From: Micromonospora sp. NBC_01796
GTDB lineage: Bacteria; Actinomycetota; Actinomycetes; Mycobacteriales; Micromonosporaceae
Assembly: GCF_035917455.1 (NCBI RefSeq)
Contig: NZ_CP109078.1
Span: forward strand, 6,804,001-6,868,000
Length of the DNA stretch: 64,000 nucleotides
Direction: 5' to 3'
A program made the translations under genes and the position numbers. Positions 25,366-36,262 of this stretch are shown here, piece by piece (within the stretch, counting starts at the first letter, position 1; every line of letters begins with the position of its first letter). The notes beneath the pieces are model-generated. The model saw nothing but the letters and a program-made list of their open reading frames with translations. It had not been told where the DNA came from and ran no database searches.

Positions 25366-26343
25366 CTATCGAGACAGGTCGGTGCCGTCGTCGGCGACGA
25401 AGGTCGATCCGGTGGCCGCGAAGGTCCCGGCGGGGACCAGGTCGTCCAGGCTGCGTTGCAGGTCGAGGCCCTCCGCGACGTGCAGCAGCGCGCTGGCCAC
25501 CAGCGGGGGAGGGTCGCGGTCGAGCACGACCAGCCCGACGGTGCTGGTCGCGGTCGGTCCGGTCAGCGGCAGCACCCGGGTCCCCGGTGGCACCCCGAGC
25601 AGGCAGAGCCAGGCCTGCGGGATCACGCTCGCCCAGCGCCCACCGCGTACGTGCGAGCAGAGGGTGGAGATCGAGTTGGTCTCCATCCGTGGAGTCACCG
25701 TCACCCCGGCCCGGTGGAACAGTCCGTCGAGGATGCGTCGGTTCTGCATGTCCGGGGTGAGCAGGCACAGCGGTAGCCGGGCCACCTCGGCCCAACCGAC
25801 CTCGGATCGGCCGGCGAAGTCGCCGTTCTCGCTGGTGAGCAGGAGGTAACGCTCGTCGTAGAGGGGTACGGTCCGGAAGCCGGTCAGCGGTTCGTCGGTC
25901 AGATAGGTGAGTCCGGCGTCGAGTTCGAAGTCGGTCAACCGGCGCAGGATCTCGTCCGAGGTGAGCGACAGCACGGTGAGGCTGGTCCCCGGATGGCGGT
26001 CGCAGAACGGGCCGGTGAGCAGGGAGACCGGTGGCAGCGAGGCCGGTACGGCGCCCAGGCGCAACTGTCCGGTCAGGCCCTCGTGACTGGTCCGGCCGAA
26101 CTGGGCCAGTAGCTGTTCCCGGTCGGCGAGCACCCGCCGGGACCAGGCGAGCAGTTGCTCGCCCTCCGGGGTGAAGCCCTCGAAGCGGTTTCCCCGTCGT
26201 ACCACCGCCACGCCGAACTCGGCCTCCAGCTTGCGGATGCCGTCGGACAGGGTGGGCTGGCTGACCCAGCACGCTGCCGCCGCCCGTCCGAAGTGACCTT
26301 CCCGGGCGAGCGCGGTGAGGTATTCCAGGTGCCGCAGAAACAC
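25366..26343 (-). CDS. LysR-family transcriptional regulator next to fdh
   Basis: 325 residues. N-terminal HTH (FLRHLEYLTALAREGHFGR, then ACWVSQPTLSDGIRKLE near 32) and a C-terminal periplasmic-binding-like effector domain (LRLGAVPASLPPV near 90 onward). The start is GTG at 26343 with GAGGGG 9 bases upstream; the frame is open 18 codons further. It lies upstream of fdh on the same strand and most likely controls it, perhaps responding to formate, which is an inference from position. A LysR effector domain next to a GntR/FCD regulon implies separate control of the formate step. Confidence 0.9.
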   Translation of the reverse strand: MFLRHLEYLTALAREGHFGRAAAACWVSQPTLSDGIRKLEAEFGVAVVRRGNRFEGFTPEGEQLLAWSRRVLADREQLLAQFGRTSHEGLTGQLRLGAVPASLPPVSLLTGPFCDRHPGTSLTVLSLTSDEILRRLTDFELDAGLTYLTDEPLTGFRTVPLYDERYLLLTSENGDFAGRSEVGWAEVARLPLCLLTPDMQNRRILDGLFHRAGVTVTPRMETNSISTLCSHVRGGRWASVIPQAWLCLLGVPPGTRVLPLTGPTATSTVGLVVLDRDPPPLVASALLHVAEGLDLQRSLDDLVPAGTFAATGSTFVADDGTDLSR

Positions 26344-26455
26344 CGTGTACCAACCCCTCGGTGTGCCGGTGGTGCGCCGCAGTAAGCATGGCACCACCGG
26401 CGCCCCCGATCCGTCATCAGTTCAAGCAGGGGTGCGATCGCCCCGAGAGCACGGC

Positions 26456-27322
26456 TCAGTCTCCGGTCCCGGCGTCCCAGACGCCGGTGTGGGCGGTGTC
26501 GCGGACGTAGTCGCGGAAGTCCCTCGGTGCCCGCCCGAGCGCCCTTTGGACGCCGTCGGTGGTGGCGGCGTTGCGGCCGTCGAAGAGGGCGGTGAACAGG
26601 TCGGCGACGAATCCGGCCTCCTCGACCGGCACACCGGCCCGCACCATGCTGGCGGCGAACTCTTCGGTCGTGACGGGCTCGTACCGCACGGATCGACCGG
26701 AGGCGGCCGCGACCTCGGTGACCGCCTCGGCGAAGGTCAGGGAGTGTGGTCCCGAGACCTCGTAGACCTGCCCGGCATGGCCCTGCTCGGTGAGGGCGGC
26801 GGCTGCGACGTCGGCGACGTCCTCGGCGTCGACGAACGGCTCGGCCACGTCGCCGGCGGGGACGGCGACCAGGCCGCTGCGGACCGGCCCGAGCCAGAAC
26901 GCCTCGCTGAAGTCCTGGTTGAACACCGAGGAGCGCACCACGGTCCACTCCCACGGAAAGCTCCGCACCACCTCCTCGCAGCGCTGCGCCATCGGCTCGT
27001 TCCGCCCCGACAGCAGCACCACCCGTCGGACTCCCAGCCCGGTCGCGAGGTCACCGAAGGCGGTGATGTCGTCGGCGGCCTGGGGTGCGCCGATGTCCGG
27101 GAGGTAGGCCAGATAGACGGCGTCGACGTCTGCGAGGGCGGCGGCCCAGGTCTCGCGGTTGGACCAGTCGAACGGCGGGTCGCCGGCCCGCGAGCCGACC
27201 CGAACGGGACGGCCTCGATCGGTCAGCCGCTGCACCACGCGGCGACCGGTCTTACCGGTTCCGCAGGTGACGAGGGTCAGTCGCGGGTGCGGTGTGCTCT
27301 GTTGCTGTGAGTGGAGGTTCAT
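26456..27322 (-). CDS. NmrA-like NAD(P)-binding protein
   Basis: 288 residues. Atypical short-chain dehydrogenase fold: TLVTCGTGKTGRRVVQRL near residue 16, then DVDAVYLAYLPD, RRVVLLSGRNEP and FVDAEDVADVAAAALTEQG. It resembles NAD(P)H-binding sensor or quinone-reductase-like proteins (QOR2/NmrA type). Divergent from an AraC gene 80 bp away, a common regulator/target pair, so the AraC protein probably controls it. Substrate unknown. Confidence 0.82.
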   Translation of the reverse strand: MNLHSQQQSTPHPRLTLVTCGTGKTGRRVVQRLTDRGRPVRVGSRAGDPPFDWSNRETWAAALADVDAVYLAYLPDIGAPQAADDITAFGDLATGLGVRRVVLLSGRNEPMAQRCEEVVRSFPWEWTVVRSSVFNQDFSEAFWLGPVRSGLVAVPAGDVAEPFVDAEDVADVAAAALTEQGHAGQVYEVSGPHSLTFAEAVTEVAAASGRSVRYEPVTTEEFAASMVRAGVPVEEAGFVADLFTALFDGRNAATTDGVQRALGRAPRDFRDYVRDTAHTGVWDAGTGD

Positions 27323-27402
27323 GCATCCAGTGAAGTCTCACCACGCTGGAGTCTCCATGGTCAAGGGCCTCGAATACATGCGTACGCGTCTAGGCTCGGT
27401 GA

Positions 27403-28347
27403 ATGGATGCGTTGACGCGCCTGCTCGATGGGCCACGGGGCGGTGGGGCGTACCTGGTGCGGGCACGGATGGAGCCCCCGTGGGGTGTGCGGATTCAGGA
27501 TCGGGCGCCGGTCGGTCTGATGGCGGTGCTCCAGGGCACGGCGTGGGTCTCGGACCACACGGGGGAGTCGGTGGCCCTGCGGCAGGGCGACGTCGCGGTG
27601 CTCCGCGGACCGGACGAGTTCACGGTCGGCGACGACCCCTCGACCCGGCCCCAGGTCATCCTCCACCCGGGACTGCGTTGCACCAGTCACGACGGGGAGG
27701 AGATCACCGACCGGTTCACCCTCGGCCCGCGTCTGTGGGGGAACAGCGCGGGTGGCTCGACCACCCTGTTGCTGGGCTGCCAGCAGCTGCGCGGCGAGGT
27801 CAGCAAGAGGCTCCTCGCCGCGCTGCCGACGATGCTCACCCTCCCCGAGGCAGAACTCGACCCTCCGTTGATTCCGCTCCTGGCCGACGAGATGACCAAG
27901 GACGGCCCCGGCCAGGGTGCCGTGCTCGATCGGCTCTTCGATCTGGTCTTCGCCGCCGTCCTGAGGACGTGGTTCTCCCGGGACGTGGCGCAGGGACCTG
28001 CCTGGTACCGGGCGTACGGCGATCCCGTCGTCGCCCGCGCGCTGCGGCTGCTGCACGACGAACCCGCCCGCCCGTGGACCGTCGCCCGCCTCGCCGCGTG
28101 CGTCGGTGTCTCCCGGGCGGCCCTGGCGAAGCGGTTCACCGAGACCGTCGGCGAGGCGCCGATGGCCTACCTGACCGGGTGGCGCCTTGCCCTGGCGGCG
28201 GACCGCGTGCGCGACCGGGACGCCACCCTGGAGGCGGTGGCCCGTGAGGTTGGTTACGGCAGCGGCTTCGCCCTCAGTGCCGCGTTCAAACGGGAACGCG
28301 GCATCAGTCCCAGGGAGCACCGCGCTCGGATGACCAGGACAACCTGA
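27403..28347 (+). CDS. AraC-family transcriptional regulator
   Basis: 314 residues. N-terminal cupin-type sensor domain (AraC-binding cupin_6 style; about 1-180, GLMAVLQGTAWVSDHTGE near 38) and a C-terminal pair of HTH motifs: WTVARLAACVGVSRAALAKRF near 226 and EAVAREVGYGSGFALSAAFK near 276, ending ISPREHRARM. Divergent from the NmrA-like gene, whose promoter it probably controls. The start MDALTRLLDG is typical for this group, whose neighbours are often oxidoreductases. Confidence 0.9.
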   Translation: MDALTRLLDGPRGGGAYLVRARMEPPWGVRIQDRAPVGLMAVLQGTAWVSDHTGESVALRQGDVAVLRGPDEFTVGDDPSTRPQVILHPGLRCTSHDGEEITDRFTLGPRLWGNSAGGSTTLLLGCQQLRGEVSKRLLAALPTMLTLPEAELDPPLIPLLADEMTKDGPGQGAVLDRLFDLVFAAVLRTWFSRDVAQGPAWYRAYGDPVVARALRLLHDEPARPWTVARLAACVGVSRAALAKRFTETVGEAPMAYLTGWRLALAADRVRDRDATLEAVAREVGYGSGFALSAAFKRERGISPREHRARMTRTT

Positions 28348-28527
28348 ACGTCGCGGGCGACTCGAACGGGCGCTGCCGCCTTCGTTCCGTAAAATCTAGC
28401 CTCCTAGGACGCTTTAGGGGTGGTGCGTCCGGCCACCCGAGGCAGAAGTGCGCCGGTCGGGGCGACAGGCGAGAGTCGTTCGCGTACGGCATAGGCAATA
28501 GAAACCTGATCTTGAAAGACTGTAGCG

Positions 28528-29931
28528 GTGTATGACTTCGATCTCCTCGTAATCGGCTCCGGTCCGGGTGGACAGAAGGCGGCGGTCGCGGCGGCGAAGC
28601 TCGGCCGGCGGGTCGCCGTCGTCGAGCGCGTCGACATGGTCGGCGGCGTCTGCATCAACACCGGAACCATCCCGTCGAAGACGCTGCGTGAAGCCGTCCT
28701 CTACCTGACCGGCCTCAGTCAGCGCGAGACCTACGGCCAGAGCTACCGGCTCAAGGACGACATCACGGTCGCCGACCTCGCCGCCCGTACCCAGCATGTG
28801 ATCCGGCGCGAGATCGACGTCATCCGCAACCAGCTCTCCCGCAACCGGATCCGGCTGATCGGGGGGACCGGTCGGTTCGCCGACCCGCACACCATCACGG
28901 TCACCGACCACAACGGACGCGAGTCGTCGGTCACCGCCGCGAAGATCGTGATCGCGGTGGGCACCCGTCCGGCGAGACCGGCCGGGGTCGCGTTCGACGA
29001 GCGTACGGTGGTCGACTCCGACGGCATCCTCAACCTCGAACAGGTCCCCAACTCGATGGTGGTGGTCGGCGCGGGCGTGATCGGGATCGAGTACGCCTCG
29101 ATGTTCGCCGCGCTCGGCACCAAGGTCACCGTGGTCGAGCGACGCGACCGGATGCTCGACTTCTGCGACCTGGAGATCGTCGAGGCGTTGAAGTACCACC
29201 TGCGCGACCTCGCCGTCACGTTCCGGTTCGGGGAGGCGGTGGCGTCGGTGGAGCGGCACCCGCGCGGCGCGATCGCCGTACTGGAGAGCGGCAAGCGGAT
29301 CGCGGCGGACACGGTGATGTACTCCGCCGGGCGGCAGGGCACCGCCGACGCCCTGTCACTGGAGAAGGCCGGACTGAGCGCGGACTCGCGGGGGCGGATC
29401 AAGGTCGACGAGTGGTTCCGCAGCGACGTACCGCACATCTACGCGGTCGGTGACGTGATCGGCTTTCCCGCGCTCGCCTCGACCTCGATGGAGCAGGGCC
29501 GGCTGGCCGGACACCACGCCTGCGACGAGCCGGTACGGGAGCTGTCCCAGCAGCAGCCGATCGGGATCTACTCGATCCCGGAGATCAGTTTCATCGGACG
29601 GACCGAGGACGAGCTCACCGCAGCCCGGGTGCCGTTCGAGGTGGGCGTCGCCCGCTACCGGGAACTCGCCCGGGGACAGATCATCGGTGACTCGTACGGC
29701 ATGCTCAAGCTGCTGGTGTCCCCGTCGGACCGGAGCCTGCTCGGGGTGCACATCTTCGGCACCGACGCCACCGAGCTCGTACACATCGGACAGGCGGTGA
29801 TGGGCTGCAACGGCAGCGTCGACTACCTGGTCGACGCCGTGTTCAACTACCCGACGCTGGCCGAGGCGTACAAGGTCGCCGCGCTCGACGCGATGAACAA
29901 ACTGCGGCACATCGCCCAGCTACCGCAGTGA
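28528..29931 (+). CDS. sthA: soluble pyridine nucleotide transhydrogenase SthA
   Basis: 467 residues. FAD flavoprotein that exchanges reducing equivalents between NADPH and NADH. Domains in order: FAD site [19 protein letters not shown] (8-26), [14 protein letters not shown] (about 39-52) with one Cys of the usual disulfide replaced by Thr, as in SthA, NAD(P) site [16 protein letters not shown] near 180, [15 protein letters not shown] near 298, and a C-terminal dimerisation domain ending near [18 protein letters not shown]. The GTG start at 28528 has only a weak GAAAG ribosome site. Convergent with meaB, 8 bp apart. It could handle NADH from fdh, though nothing shows co-regulation. Confidence 0.9.
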   Translation: MYDFDLLVIGSGPGGQKAAVAAAKLGRRVAVVERVDMVGGVCINTGTIPSKTLREAVLYLTGLSQRETYGQSYRLKDDITVADLAARTQHVIRREIDVIRNQLSRNRIRLIGGTGRFADPHTITVTDHNGRESSVTAAKIVIAVGTRPARPAGVAFDERTVVDSDGILNLEQVPNSMVVVGAGVIGIEYASMFAALGTKVTVVERRDRMLDFCDLEIVEALKYHLRDLAVTFRFGEAVASVERHPRGAIAVLESGKRIAADTVMYSAGRQGTADALSLEKAGLSADSRGRIKVDEWFRSDVPHIYAVGDVIGFPALASTSMEQGRLAGHHACDEPVRELSQQQPIGIYSIPEISFIGRTEDELTAARVPFEVGVARYRELARGQIIGDSYGMLKLLVSPSDRSLLGVHIFGTDATELVHIGQAVMGCNGSVDYLVDAVFNYPTLAEAYKVAALDAMNKLRHIAQLPQ

Positions 29932-29939
29932 GCGGTGGT

Positions 29940-30932
29940 TCAGGCGCGGCCGGTGAAGGCGGCCAGCAGGCGCTCGGCGGCGAGGGTCGGGGTCAGGCTG
30001 CCGTCGAGGACCCGGCGTTCGAGTTCCGGGGCGAGCGCGGTGACCGCCGGGTGTTCCCGCAGCTCGTCGAGCAGGCCCGTCCGGACCATCGCCCAGAGCC
30101 AGCCGACCTGTTGGCGACGACGTCGGGCGGCGAACTCACCCGAGGCGTGCAGGGTCTCCTGGTGCCGGACCAGTTGCTGCCACACCTCGGTCAGGCCGGT
30201 GCCCTCCAGCGCGCTGCAGGTCAGTACGGGTGGTTGCCAGCCGGCTTCGCCCGTACGCAGCAACCTCAGCGCCCCGCCGAGTTCCCGGGCGGCGGCACGG
30301 GCGTCGTTGGCATGCGGGCCGTCCGCCTTGTTGACCGCGATCACGTCGGCGAGTTCGAGGACACCCTTCTTGATGCCCTGGAGCTGGTCGCCGGTCCGGG
30401 CCAGGGCGAGGAGCAGGAACGAGTCGACCATCTCGGCGACCGTGGTCTCGGACTGCCCGACCCCGACGGTCTCGACCAGGACCACGTCGTAACCGGCGGC
30501 CTCCACCACGACCATCGCCTCACGGGTCGCCTTGGCGACGCCGCCGAGGGTGCCGGCGGTGGGGGAGGGACGGACGAAGGCGGCCGGATCGGTGGCGAGC
30601 CGGGTCATCCGGGTCTTGTCGCCGAGGATGCTGCCGCCGGTACGGGTGGAGGACGGGTCGACCGCCAGCACCGCAACCCGGTGTCCCGCCCCGGTGAGAT
30701 GGCTGCCCAGCGCGTCGATGAAGGTCGACTTGCCGACCCCCGGTACCCCGGTGATCCCGACCCGGCGGGTGTTGCCCGCGTGCGGGGTCAGCGCGACCAG
30801 GAGTTGCTGGGCCAGCGCCCGGTGGTCCGGGCGTCGCGACTCCACCAGGGTGATCGCCCGCGCGATCCAGGCGGGCGCACCGGCGAGCACCCCGGCGGTG
30901 TAGTCCTCGACGTCCGGCATCGATCGCGTCAT
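29940..30932 (-). CDS. meaB: methylmalonyl-CoA mutase GTPase chaperone MeaB/ArgK
   Basis: 330 residues. G3E GTPase that protects and reloads B12 in methylmalonyl-CoA mutase. Visible: P-loop [17 protein letters not shown] near 56, [19 protein letters not shown] near 86, [10 protein letters not shown] near 147 and NKAD near 184, with a helical C-terminal dimerisation arm. The ATG at 30932 overlaps the mutB stop as ATGA. Third gene of mutA-mutB-meaB. Confidence 0.93.
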   Translation of the reverse strand: MTRSMPDVEDYTAGVLAGAPAWIARAITLVESRRPDHRALAQQLLVALTPHAGNTRRVGITGVPGVGKSTFIDALGSHLTGAGHRVAVLAVDPSSTRTGGSILGDKTRMTRLATDPAAFVRPSPTAGTLGGVAKATREAMVVVEAAGYDVVLVETVGVGQSETTVAEMVDSFLLLALARTGDQLQGIKKGVLELADVIAVNKADGPHANDARAAARELGGALRLLRTGEAGWQPPVLTCSALEGTGLTEVWQQLVRHQETLHASGEFAARRRRQQVGWLWAMVRTGLLDELREHPAVTALAPELERRVLDGSLTPTLAAERLLAAFTGRA

Positions 30933-33139
30933 GCGACGGTCGGGTGGCCGAGTCGCTTGGAGAGTTCGGTGAGCAGGTCGAGCGCAGCGTCGGGGATGAC
31001 GGTTCCGGGCGGGAAGATCGCGGTGGCACCTGCGGCCCGGAGGGTGTCGAAGTCCTGTTCGGGGATGACTCCACCGACGATGATCATGATGTCGGAGCGG
31101 CCGAGCGCGGCGAGTTCGTCGCGCAGCGCCGGTACGAGCGTGAGGTGTCCGGCGGCGAGGGAGTTCACGCCGACGATGTGGACGTCGGCCTCGACCGCCT
31201 GCCGGGCGACCTCGGCCGGGGTCTGGAACAGCGGGCCCACGTCGACGTCGAAGCCGAGGTCGGCGAAGGCGGTGGCGATGACCTTCTGCCCCCGGTCGTG
31301 CCCGTCCTGGCCCATCTTCGCCACCAGGATGCGGGGCTGGCGACCCTCGGCGTCGGCGAACGCGGCCGTGGCGGCCCTGGTCTGCTCGACGGCGGTGCTG
31401 TCGCCGGCCTCGTTCCGGTACACACCGGTGATCGTACGGATCTGCGCGGTGTGCCGGCCGTAGACGTCCTCCAGCGCGTCGGAGATTTCCCCGACGGTGG
31501 CCTTCGCGCGGGCGGCGTCGACGGCGAGGGCGAGCAGGTTGCGGCTCAGGTCCCCCTGCCCGGCGGGGCCGGCGGCAGCGGCCCTGCGCAGGTTGTCGAG
31601 GGCGGCGGCCCACGCCTGCGGGTCACGTTCGGCGCGCAACCGGCGGAGCTTGTCGACCTGCTCGGTCCGTACGGCGGTGTTGTCGACGCGGAGGACGTCG
31701 ATGGGTTCGTCGGTGGCCGGCCGGTAGGTGTTGACGCCGATGACGGGCTGCCGCCCGGAGTCGATCCGCGCCTGGGTACGGGCCGCCGCCTCCTCGATCC
31801 GCAGCTTGGGGATGCCGGCGTCGATCGCGGCGGCCATCCCACCGGCGGCCTCGACCTCCCGGATGTGCTCCCAGGCGCGGGTGGCGAGGTCGTGGGTGAG
31901 GCGTTCGACGTAGGCGCTGCCACCCCAGGGGTCGATGACGCCGGTGGTCCCGGATTCCTGGGCGATGACGAGCTGGGTGTTGCGGGCGATCCGGGCGGAG
32001 AAGTCGGTGGGCAGGGCCAGTGCCTCGTCCAGGGCGTTGGTGTGCAGGGACTGGGTGTGGCCCTGGGTGGCGGCCATCGCCTCGACGCAGGTACGGATGA
32101 CGTTGTTGAACACGTCCTGGGCGGTCAGCGACCACCCCGAGGTCTGGCAGTGCGTCCGCAGCGACAACGACTTCGGGTTCTTCGGCTCGAACTCGCGGAC
32201 CAGTTTGGCCCAGAGGAGCCGGGCGGCGCGGAGCTTCGCGACCTCCATGAAGAAGTTCATGCCGACGGCCCAGAAGAACGACAGTCGCGGGGCGAAGGCG
32301 TCGATGTCCAGCCCGGCGGCCCGACCGGCGCGCAGGTATTCGATGCCGTCGGCGAGGGTGTACGCGAGTTCGAGGTCGGCGGTCGCCCCGGCTTCCTGGA
32401 TGTGGTAGCCGGAGATGGAGATCGAGTTGAACCGGGGCATCCGGGTCGAGGTGTAGGCGAAGATGTCGGAGATGATCCGCATCGACGGTCCGGGCGGGTA
32501 GATGTAGGTGTTGCGGACCATGAACTCCTTGAGGATGTCGTTCTGGATCGTCCCCGAGAGTTGTTCCGGTGCCACACCCTGTTCCTCGGCGGCCACGATG
32601 TACAGCGCGAGGATCGGCAGGACCGCGCCGTTCATGGTCATCGACACGCTCATCCGGTCCAACGGGATCCCGTCGAACAGCTCCCGCATGTCGTAGATGG
32701 AGTCGATCGCCACCCCGGCCATGCCGACGTCACCGACGACCCTGGGGTGGTCGGAGTCGTAACCCCGGTGCGTCGGCAGGTCGAACGCGACCGACAGCCC
32801 CTTCTGCCCGGCGGCCAGGTTCCGCCGGTAGAAGGCGTTCGACTGCTGGGCGGTGGAAAAGCCGGCGTACTGGCGGATCGTCCACGGCTGGGTGGTGTAC
32901 ATCGTCGGGTACGGCCCGCGCAGGAACGGGGCGATGCCCGGGTACGTGCCCAGGAAGTCCAGTCCCTCGAGGTCGGCGGCGGTGTACAGCGGGGGGACGG
33001 TGATCCCCTCCGGGGTCTCCCAGGCCAGCGCCTCGGCTTCGGTGCCGGTCTGGTCGCGTACGGCGTCGTGCCACCGGTCCGGGTCCACGGTGGGATCCGG
33101 TGTGCCGAGTTCCAGGTTGGAGAAGTCCGGGATCATCAC
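30929..33139 (-). CDS. mutB: methylmalonyl-CoA mutase large subunit
   Basis: 736 residues. Adenosylcobalamin enzyme interconverting methylmalonyl-CoA and succinyl-CoA. N-terminal TIM barrel ([20 protein letters not shown] near 77, [20 protein letters not shown] near 115, HCQTSGWSL near 334) and C-terminal B12 domain with the base-off motif [12 protein letters not shown] near 613. Full length. Both ends overlap neighbours by four bases. It links propionyl-CoA breakdown to succinyl-CoA. Confidence 0.95.
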   Translation of the reverse strand: MMIPDFSNLELGTPDPTVDPDRWHDAVRDQTGTEAEALAWETPEGITVPPLYTAADLEGLDFLGTYPGIAPFLRGPYPTMYTTQPWTIRQYAGFSTAQQSNAFYRRNLAAGQKGLSVAFDLPTHRGYDSDHPRVVGDVGMAGVAIDSIYDMRELFDGIPLDRMSVSMTMNGAVLPILALYIVAAEEQGVAPEQLSGTIQNDILKEFMVRNTYIYPPGPSMRIISDIFAYTSTRMPRFNSISISGYHIQEAGATADLELAYTLADGIEYLRAGRAAGLDIDAFAPRLSFFWAVGMNFFMEVAKLRAARLLWAKLVREFEPKNPKSLSLRTHCQTSGWSLTAQDVFNNVIRTCVEAMAATQGHTQSLHTNALDEALALPTDFSARIARNTQLVIAQESGTTGVIDPWGGSAYVERLTHDLATRAWEHIREVEAAGGMAAAIDAGIPKLRIEEAAARTQARIDSGRQPVIGVNTYRPATDEPIDVLRVDNTAVRTEQVDKLRRLRAERDPQAWAAALDNLRRAAAAGPAGQGDLSRNLLALAVDAARAKATVGEISDALEDVYGRHTAQIRTITGVYRNEAGDSTAVEQTRAATAAFADAEGRQPRILVAKMGQDGHDRGQKVIATAFADLGFDVDVGPLFQTPAEVARQAVEADVHIVGVNSLAAGHLTLVPALRDELAALGRSDIMIIVGGVIPEQDFDTLRAAGATAIFPPGTVIPDAALDLLTELSKRLGHPTVA

Positions 33140-34992
33140 GCCACCCCCAGGTCACGTAGCGTCGTTTCGATTACCCGTACGGCGTCGCAGCCCGTGTACA
33201 GGTAGGAGTCCACCCCGTCGTGTTCGCCGGGTGGGCCGGCCAGCCAGATCCGTTGTGCACCCGCGGCGGTCAGCGCCGCCGCGACCGGTGCGGCCAGTGT
33301 CGCGTACGCCTTGTCGGTGCCGCAGAGGCAGGCGACGGTGGCTCCGCTGGCGGTGAAGGCGGCGGCGATCTCGTCCGCGTCGGTTGCCGGGCCGCTGCGT
33401 GTCGTGGTGATCCCACCGGCGGCGAAGAGGTTCGCCGCGAACGACGCCCGACCGGTGTGCGCGGCGATCGGGCCGAGGGTGGCCAGGAACACGGTCGGCC
33501 GGGTGCCGGTGTCCGTGGTGTGGGTGTCGGCCCGGTCGCGTAGGTCCTCGAACAGTTCGGCGTACCGGTGCCGGGGCAGGCCGCCCCCGACCGGTGCCGG
33601 TGCCGGGGAACGGACCGGACGGCGCTCCTCCAGGTTGGGGAACTCGCTGACACCGGTGATCGGATCCCGCCGGTGGGCGAGGTTGTCCGTACGCCGGTCC
33701 CAGGTCGTGGCGAGCCGGTCGGCGACCAGCCCGCTGGCCAGGGCGGCGGAAAGTCCACCGGCGCGCTCGATCTCGGTGAACCACGCCCAGGCGGCGTGGG
33801 CGAGGTCCTCGGTCAGGCGTTCGACGTACCAGGAACCCCCGGCGGGGTCGACGACCCGGCCGACGTTGGCCTCGGCCAGCAGCAACGACTGGGTGTTGCG
33901 GGCGATCCGGCGGCTGAATCCGTCCGGAAGCCCGAGTCGGGAGTCGAACGGTGCGACGGTGACCGCGTCCGCACCGCCGACCCCGGCGGCGAAGCAGGCG
34001 AGGGTGGTCCGGAGCATGTTCACCCAGGGGTCGCGGGCGGTCATCATCGCCGCCGAGGTGACCGCGTGCTGGCGCTGGGCGCCGGCGGCCGGAACACCGC
34101 ACACCTCGGCGACGCGGGCCCAGAGCCGCCGGGCGGCGCGCAGCTTCGCGATGGTGAGGAACTGGTCGGCGGTGGCCGCGTAGCGGAACTCCACCTGGCC
34201 GAGGGCGGTGGCGGGGTCGAGACCGGCGTCGGTCGACGCCCGCAGGTAGGCCACGCCCGCCGCGATCGAGCACCCGAGTTCCTCGGCGTCGCTGCCACCG
34301 GCGTCGTGGAAGACGGTCGCGTCGACGGTCATCGCCCGCAGGCCGGGGTGGTCCGCCGCGCACCGGGCGGCGAGGGCGGCGGCGGGTCGCAGGTCGGCGA
34401 CGTCACCGGTACGGGCCTGCCAGCCGAGCGGGTCGGCGCCCAGGTTGCCGCTCAGTTGCGCCGGTGCGAGGCCTGCGTCGGAGGCGAGCGCGAACAGTGC
34501 GGTCGCCGCCTGTTCGGTCGCGGGGCCGGCGTCCAGCACCAGCCCGACCAGGTCGAGGTAGACCCCGTCGAGTGCCGCCGGCAGCGCTGCCGGGTCCAGG
34601 CCGCCCGGTCCGAGGGCCAGCCAGATCGAGGTGCCGCCGTTTTCCAGGTCGGCCAGGATCGCCTCGTTGGTGGCGGCCGGATCCGGATCGGTGTGCCGTT
34701 GCCGGATGTCCCAGCCCGACCGGACCGGTCCGGTCGGTTGTCCACCGCGGGTGAACGGCCACAGTCCGGGCAGGCCGGCGGGTGCCGGGGCGTCGGTGGC
34801 GGTGTGCAGGGGCGCCACGCGGATGCCGTCGTACGTGGTCCGGCCCAGTAGCTCGTCGACTGCCTCGGGGGCGGTGTTCTCGTCGGCCGCGCCACTCTTG
34901 CGCAGTACGGCGAGCGCCAGTTCCTGCCACTGGGCCAGCGTCGCGGGTGCGAAATCAGCGGCCAGGCTCGGCTCTCCTGGTGACCGGGTCAT
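33136..34992 (-). CDS. mutA: methylmalonyl-CoA mutase small subunit
   Basis: 618 residues. Non-catalytic partner of MutB with the same barrel-plus-flavodoxin layout ([20 protein letters not shown] near 75, [20 protein letters not shown] near 385) but without the DxHxxG base-off motif in the C-terminal domain. First gene of the operon; divergent from the alpha/beta hydrolase, with 224 bp between the two start codons. Confidence 0.93.
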   Translation of the reverse strand: MTRSPGEPSLAADFAPATLAQWQELALAVLRKSGAADENTAPEAVDELLGRTTYDGIRVAPLHTATDAPAPAGLPGLWPFTRGGQPTGPVRSGWDIRQRHTDPDPAATNEAILADLENGGTSIWLALGPGGLDPAALPAALDGVYLDLVGLVLDAGPATEQAATALFALASDAGLAPAQLSGNLGADPLGWQARTGDVADLRPAAALAARCAADHPGLRAMTVDATVFHDAGGSDAEELGCSIAAGVAYLRASTDAGLDPATALGQVEFRYAATADQFLTIAKLRAARRLWARVAEVCGVPAAGAQRQHAVTSAAMMTARDPWVNMLRTTLACFAAGVGGADAVTVAPFDSRLGLPDGFSRRIARNTQSLLLAEANVGRVVDPAGGSWYVERLTEDLAHAAWAWFTEIERAGGLSAALASGLVADRLATTWDRRTDNLAHRRDPITGVSEFPNLEERRPVRSPAPAPVGGGLPRHRYAELFEDLRDRADTHTTDTGTRPTVFLATLGPIAAHTGRASFAANLFAAGGITTTRSGPATDADEIAAAFTASGATVACLCGTDKAYATLAAPVAAALTAAGAQRIWLAGPPGEHDGVDSYLYTGCDAVRVIETTLRDLGVA

Positions 34993-35216
34993 GAACGGAG
35001 ACTAAGGGTGGTGCCCGGCGGGCCGCTCACCGGTGGGCCTCCCGGCGGTCTCGGATCGTGCCAGTCCGGTGCTGTTCATCCGGATTGTCCTGTTCCTGGC
35101 GTCGTTCCCTGCTCGGGAAGGCATGGATCGCGGTACGGGATTGGCGGGTCCGGCGGCGGGTAAGCGGCCCGCGGCGTTCGTCCACGCGTACGCACGCGAC
35201 CTGCCAGGAGGGGAAC

Positions 35217-36083
35217 ATGAGCAGCAGTCCCGCCGATCGCAGCTCGGCCGACACCATCGTGCTGATCCACGGGCTGTGGATGACACCACGCAGTTGGGAG
35301 CAGTGGGTCGACCACTACTCCGCCGCCGGCTTCCGTGTGCTCGCGCCGGCCTGGCCGGGAATGGAGGGGGAGGTCGAGCAACTGCGCCGGGACCCGTCGC
35401 CGATCGCGAAACTCAACGTCACCAGGATCGTCGACCACTACGACCGGATCATCCGGGACCTGGACCGGCCGCCGATCATCATGGGTCACTCCTTCGGCGG
35501 GTCGTTCACCCAGATGCTGGCCGACCGGGGCCTCGGTGCCGCCGCCGTGGCGATCGACTCCGCGCCGGTCAAGGGCGTGCTGCGGGTGCCGTTCTCGTCG
35601 CTGCGGGTCGCGCTCCCGATCCTGCGCAGTTTCGGCAACCGGCGCCGGGCGGTGCCGCTGAGCCCCGAACAGTTCCACTACGCCTTCACCAACACGATGA
35701 GCCGGGAGGAGTCCGATCGGGTCTACGGGCGCTATCACGTACCCGGCGCCGGGGGAGTGCTCTGGGAGAGCGCGCTGGCGAACCTGAACCCGAGGTCGGC
35801 GATCCGGGTCAACTTCGCCAACAGCGACCGGGCCCCGCTGCTGTTCATCGCCGGTGGCGCCGACCACGTCGCGCCGCCGGTACAGAACAAGTCGAACGCC
35901 GGCCGTTACCGCCGGTCCAGGGCGATCACCGGCTACCACGAGTTCCCCGGCCGAGCCCACTTCACCCTCGGGCAACCGGGCTGGCAGGCGGTCGCCGACT
36001 ACGCGCTCGAGTGGGCGGTCGAGGCCACCGCCTCGCACAAGCCGGAGTACCAGCGCCAGCCGGCACCGGTGGCGGGTCAGTAG
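35217..36083 (+). CDS. alpha/beta hydrolase
   Basis: 288 residues. Fold marks: oxyanion region VLIHGLWMTPRSWEQW near 16, nucleophile Ser in MGHSFGGSF near 92, acid in AGGADHVAPP near 222 and catalytic His in GRAHFTLGQPGW near 254. Cytosolic, no signal peptide. Start ATG at 35217 with AGGAGGGG just upstream. Likely an esterase, or a haloalkane or lactone hydrolase; the substrate cannot be told. A single-gene unit. Confidence 0.87.
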   Translation: MSSSPADRSSADTIVLIHGLWMTPRSWEQWVDHYSAAGFRVLAPAWPGMEGEVEQLRRDPSPIAKLNVTRIVDHYDRIIRDLDRPPIIMGHSFGGSFTQMLADRGLGAAAVAIDSAPVKGVLRVPFSSLRVALPILRSFGNRRRAVPLSPEQFHYAFTNTMSREESDRVYGRYHVPGAGGVLWESALANLNPRSAIRVNFANSDRAPLLFIAGGADHVAPPVQNKSNAGRYRRSRAITGYHEFPGRAHFTLGQPGWQAVADYALEWAVEATASHKPEYQRQPAPVAGQ

Positions 36084-36262
36084 CGGCCACGGCTCTCACA
36101 CCACGCGCGTCCCGATGTCCGTCGGGGCGCGCACTGGCGTGCGACCACACTCGTACGCGGTGAGACATGTCACGTACGACGGTGTCGGGGCGACCGATGC
36201 GCTCCTAGCCTCGGTGCACGCCGCGCCCCACCGCCGGCGTCTTCCCATCAGGAGGGCGTCCC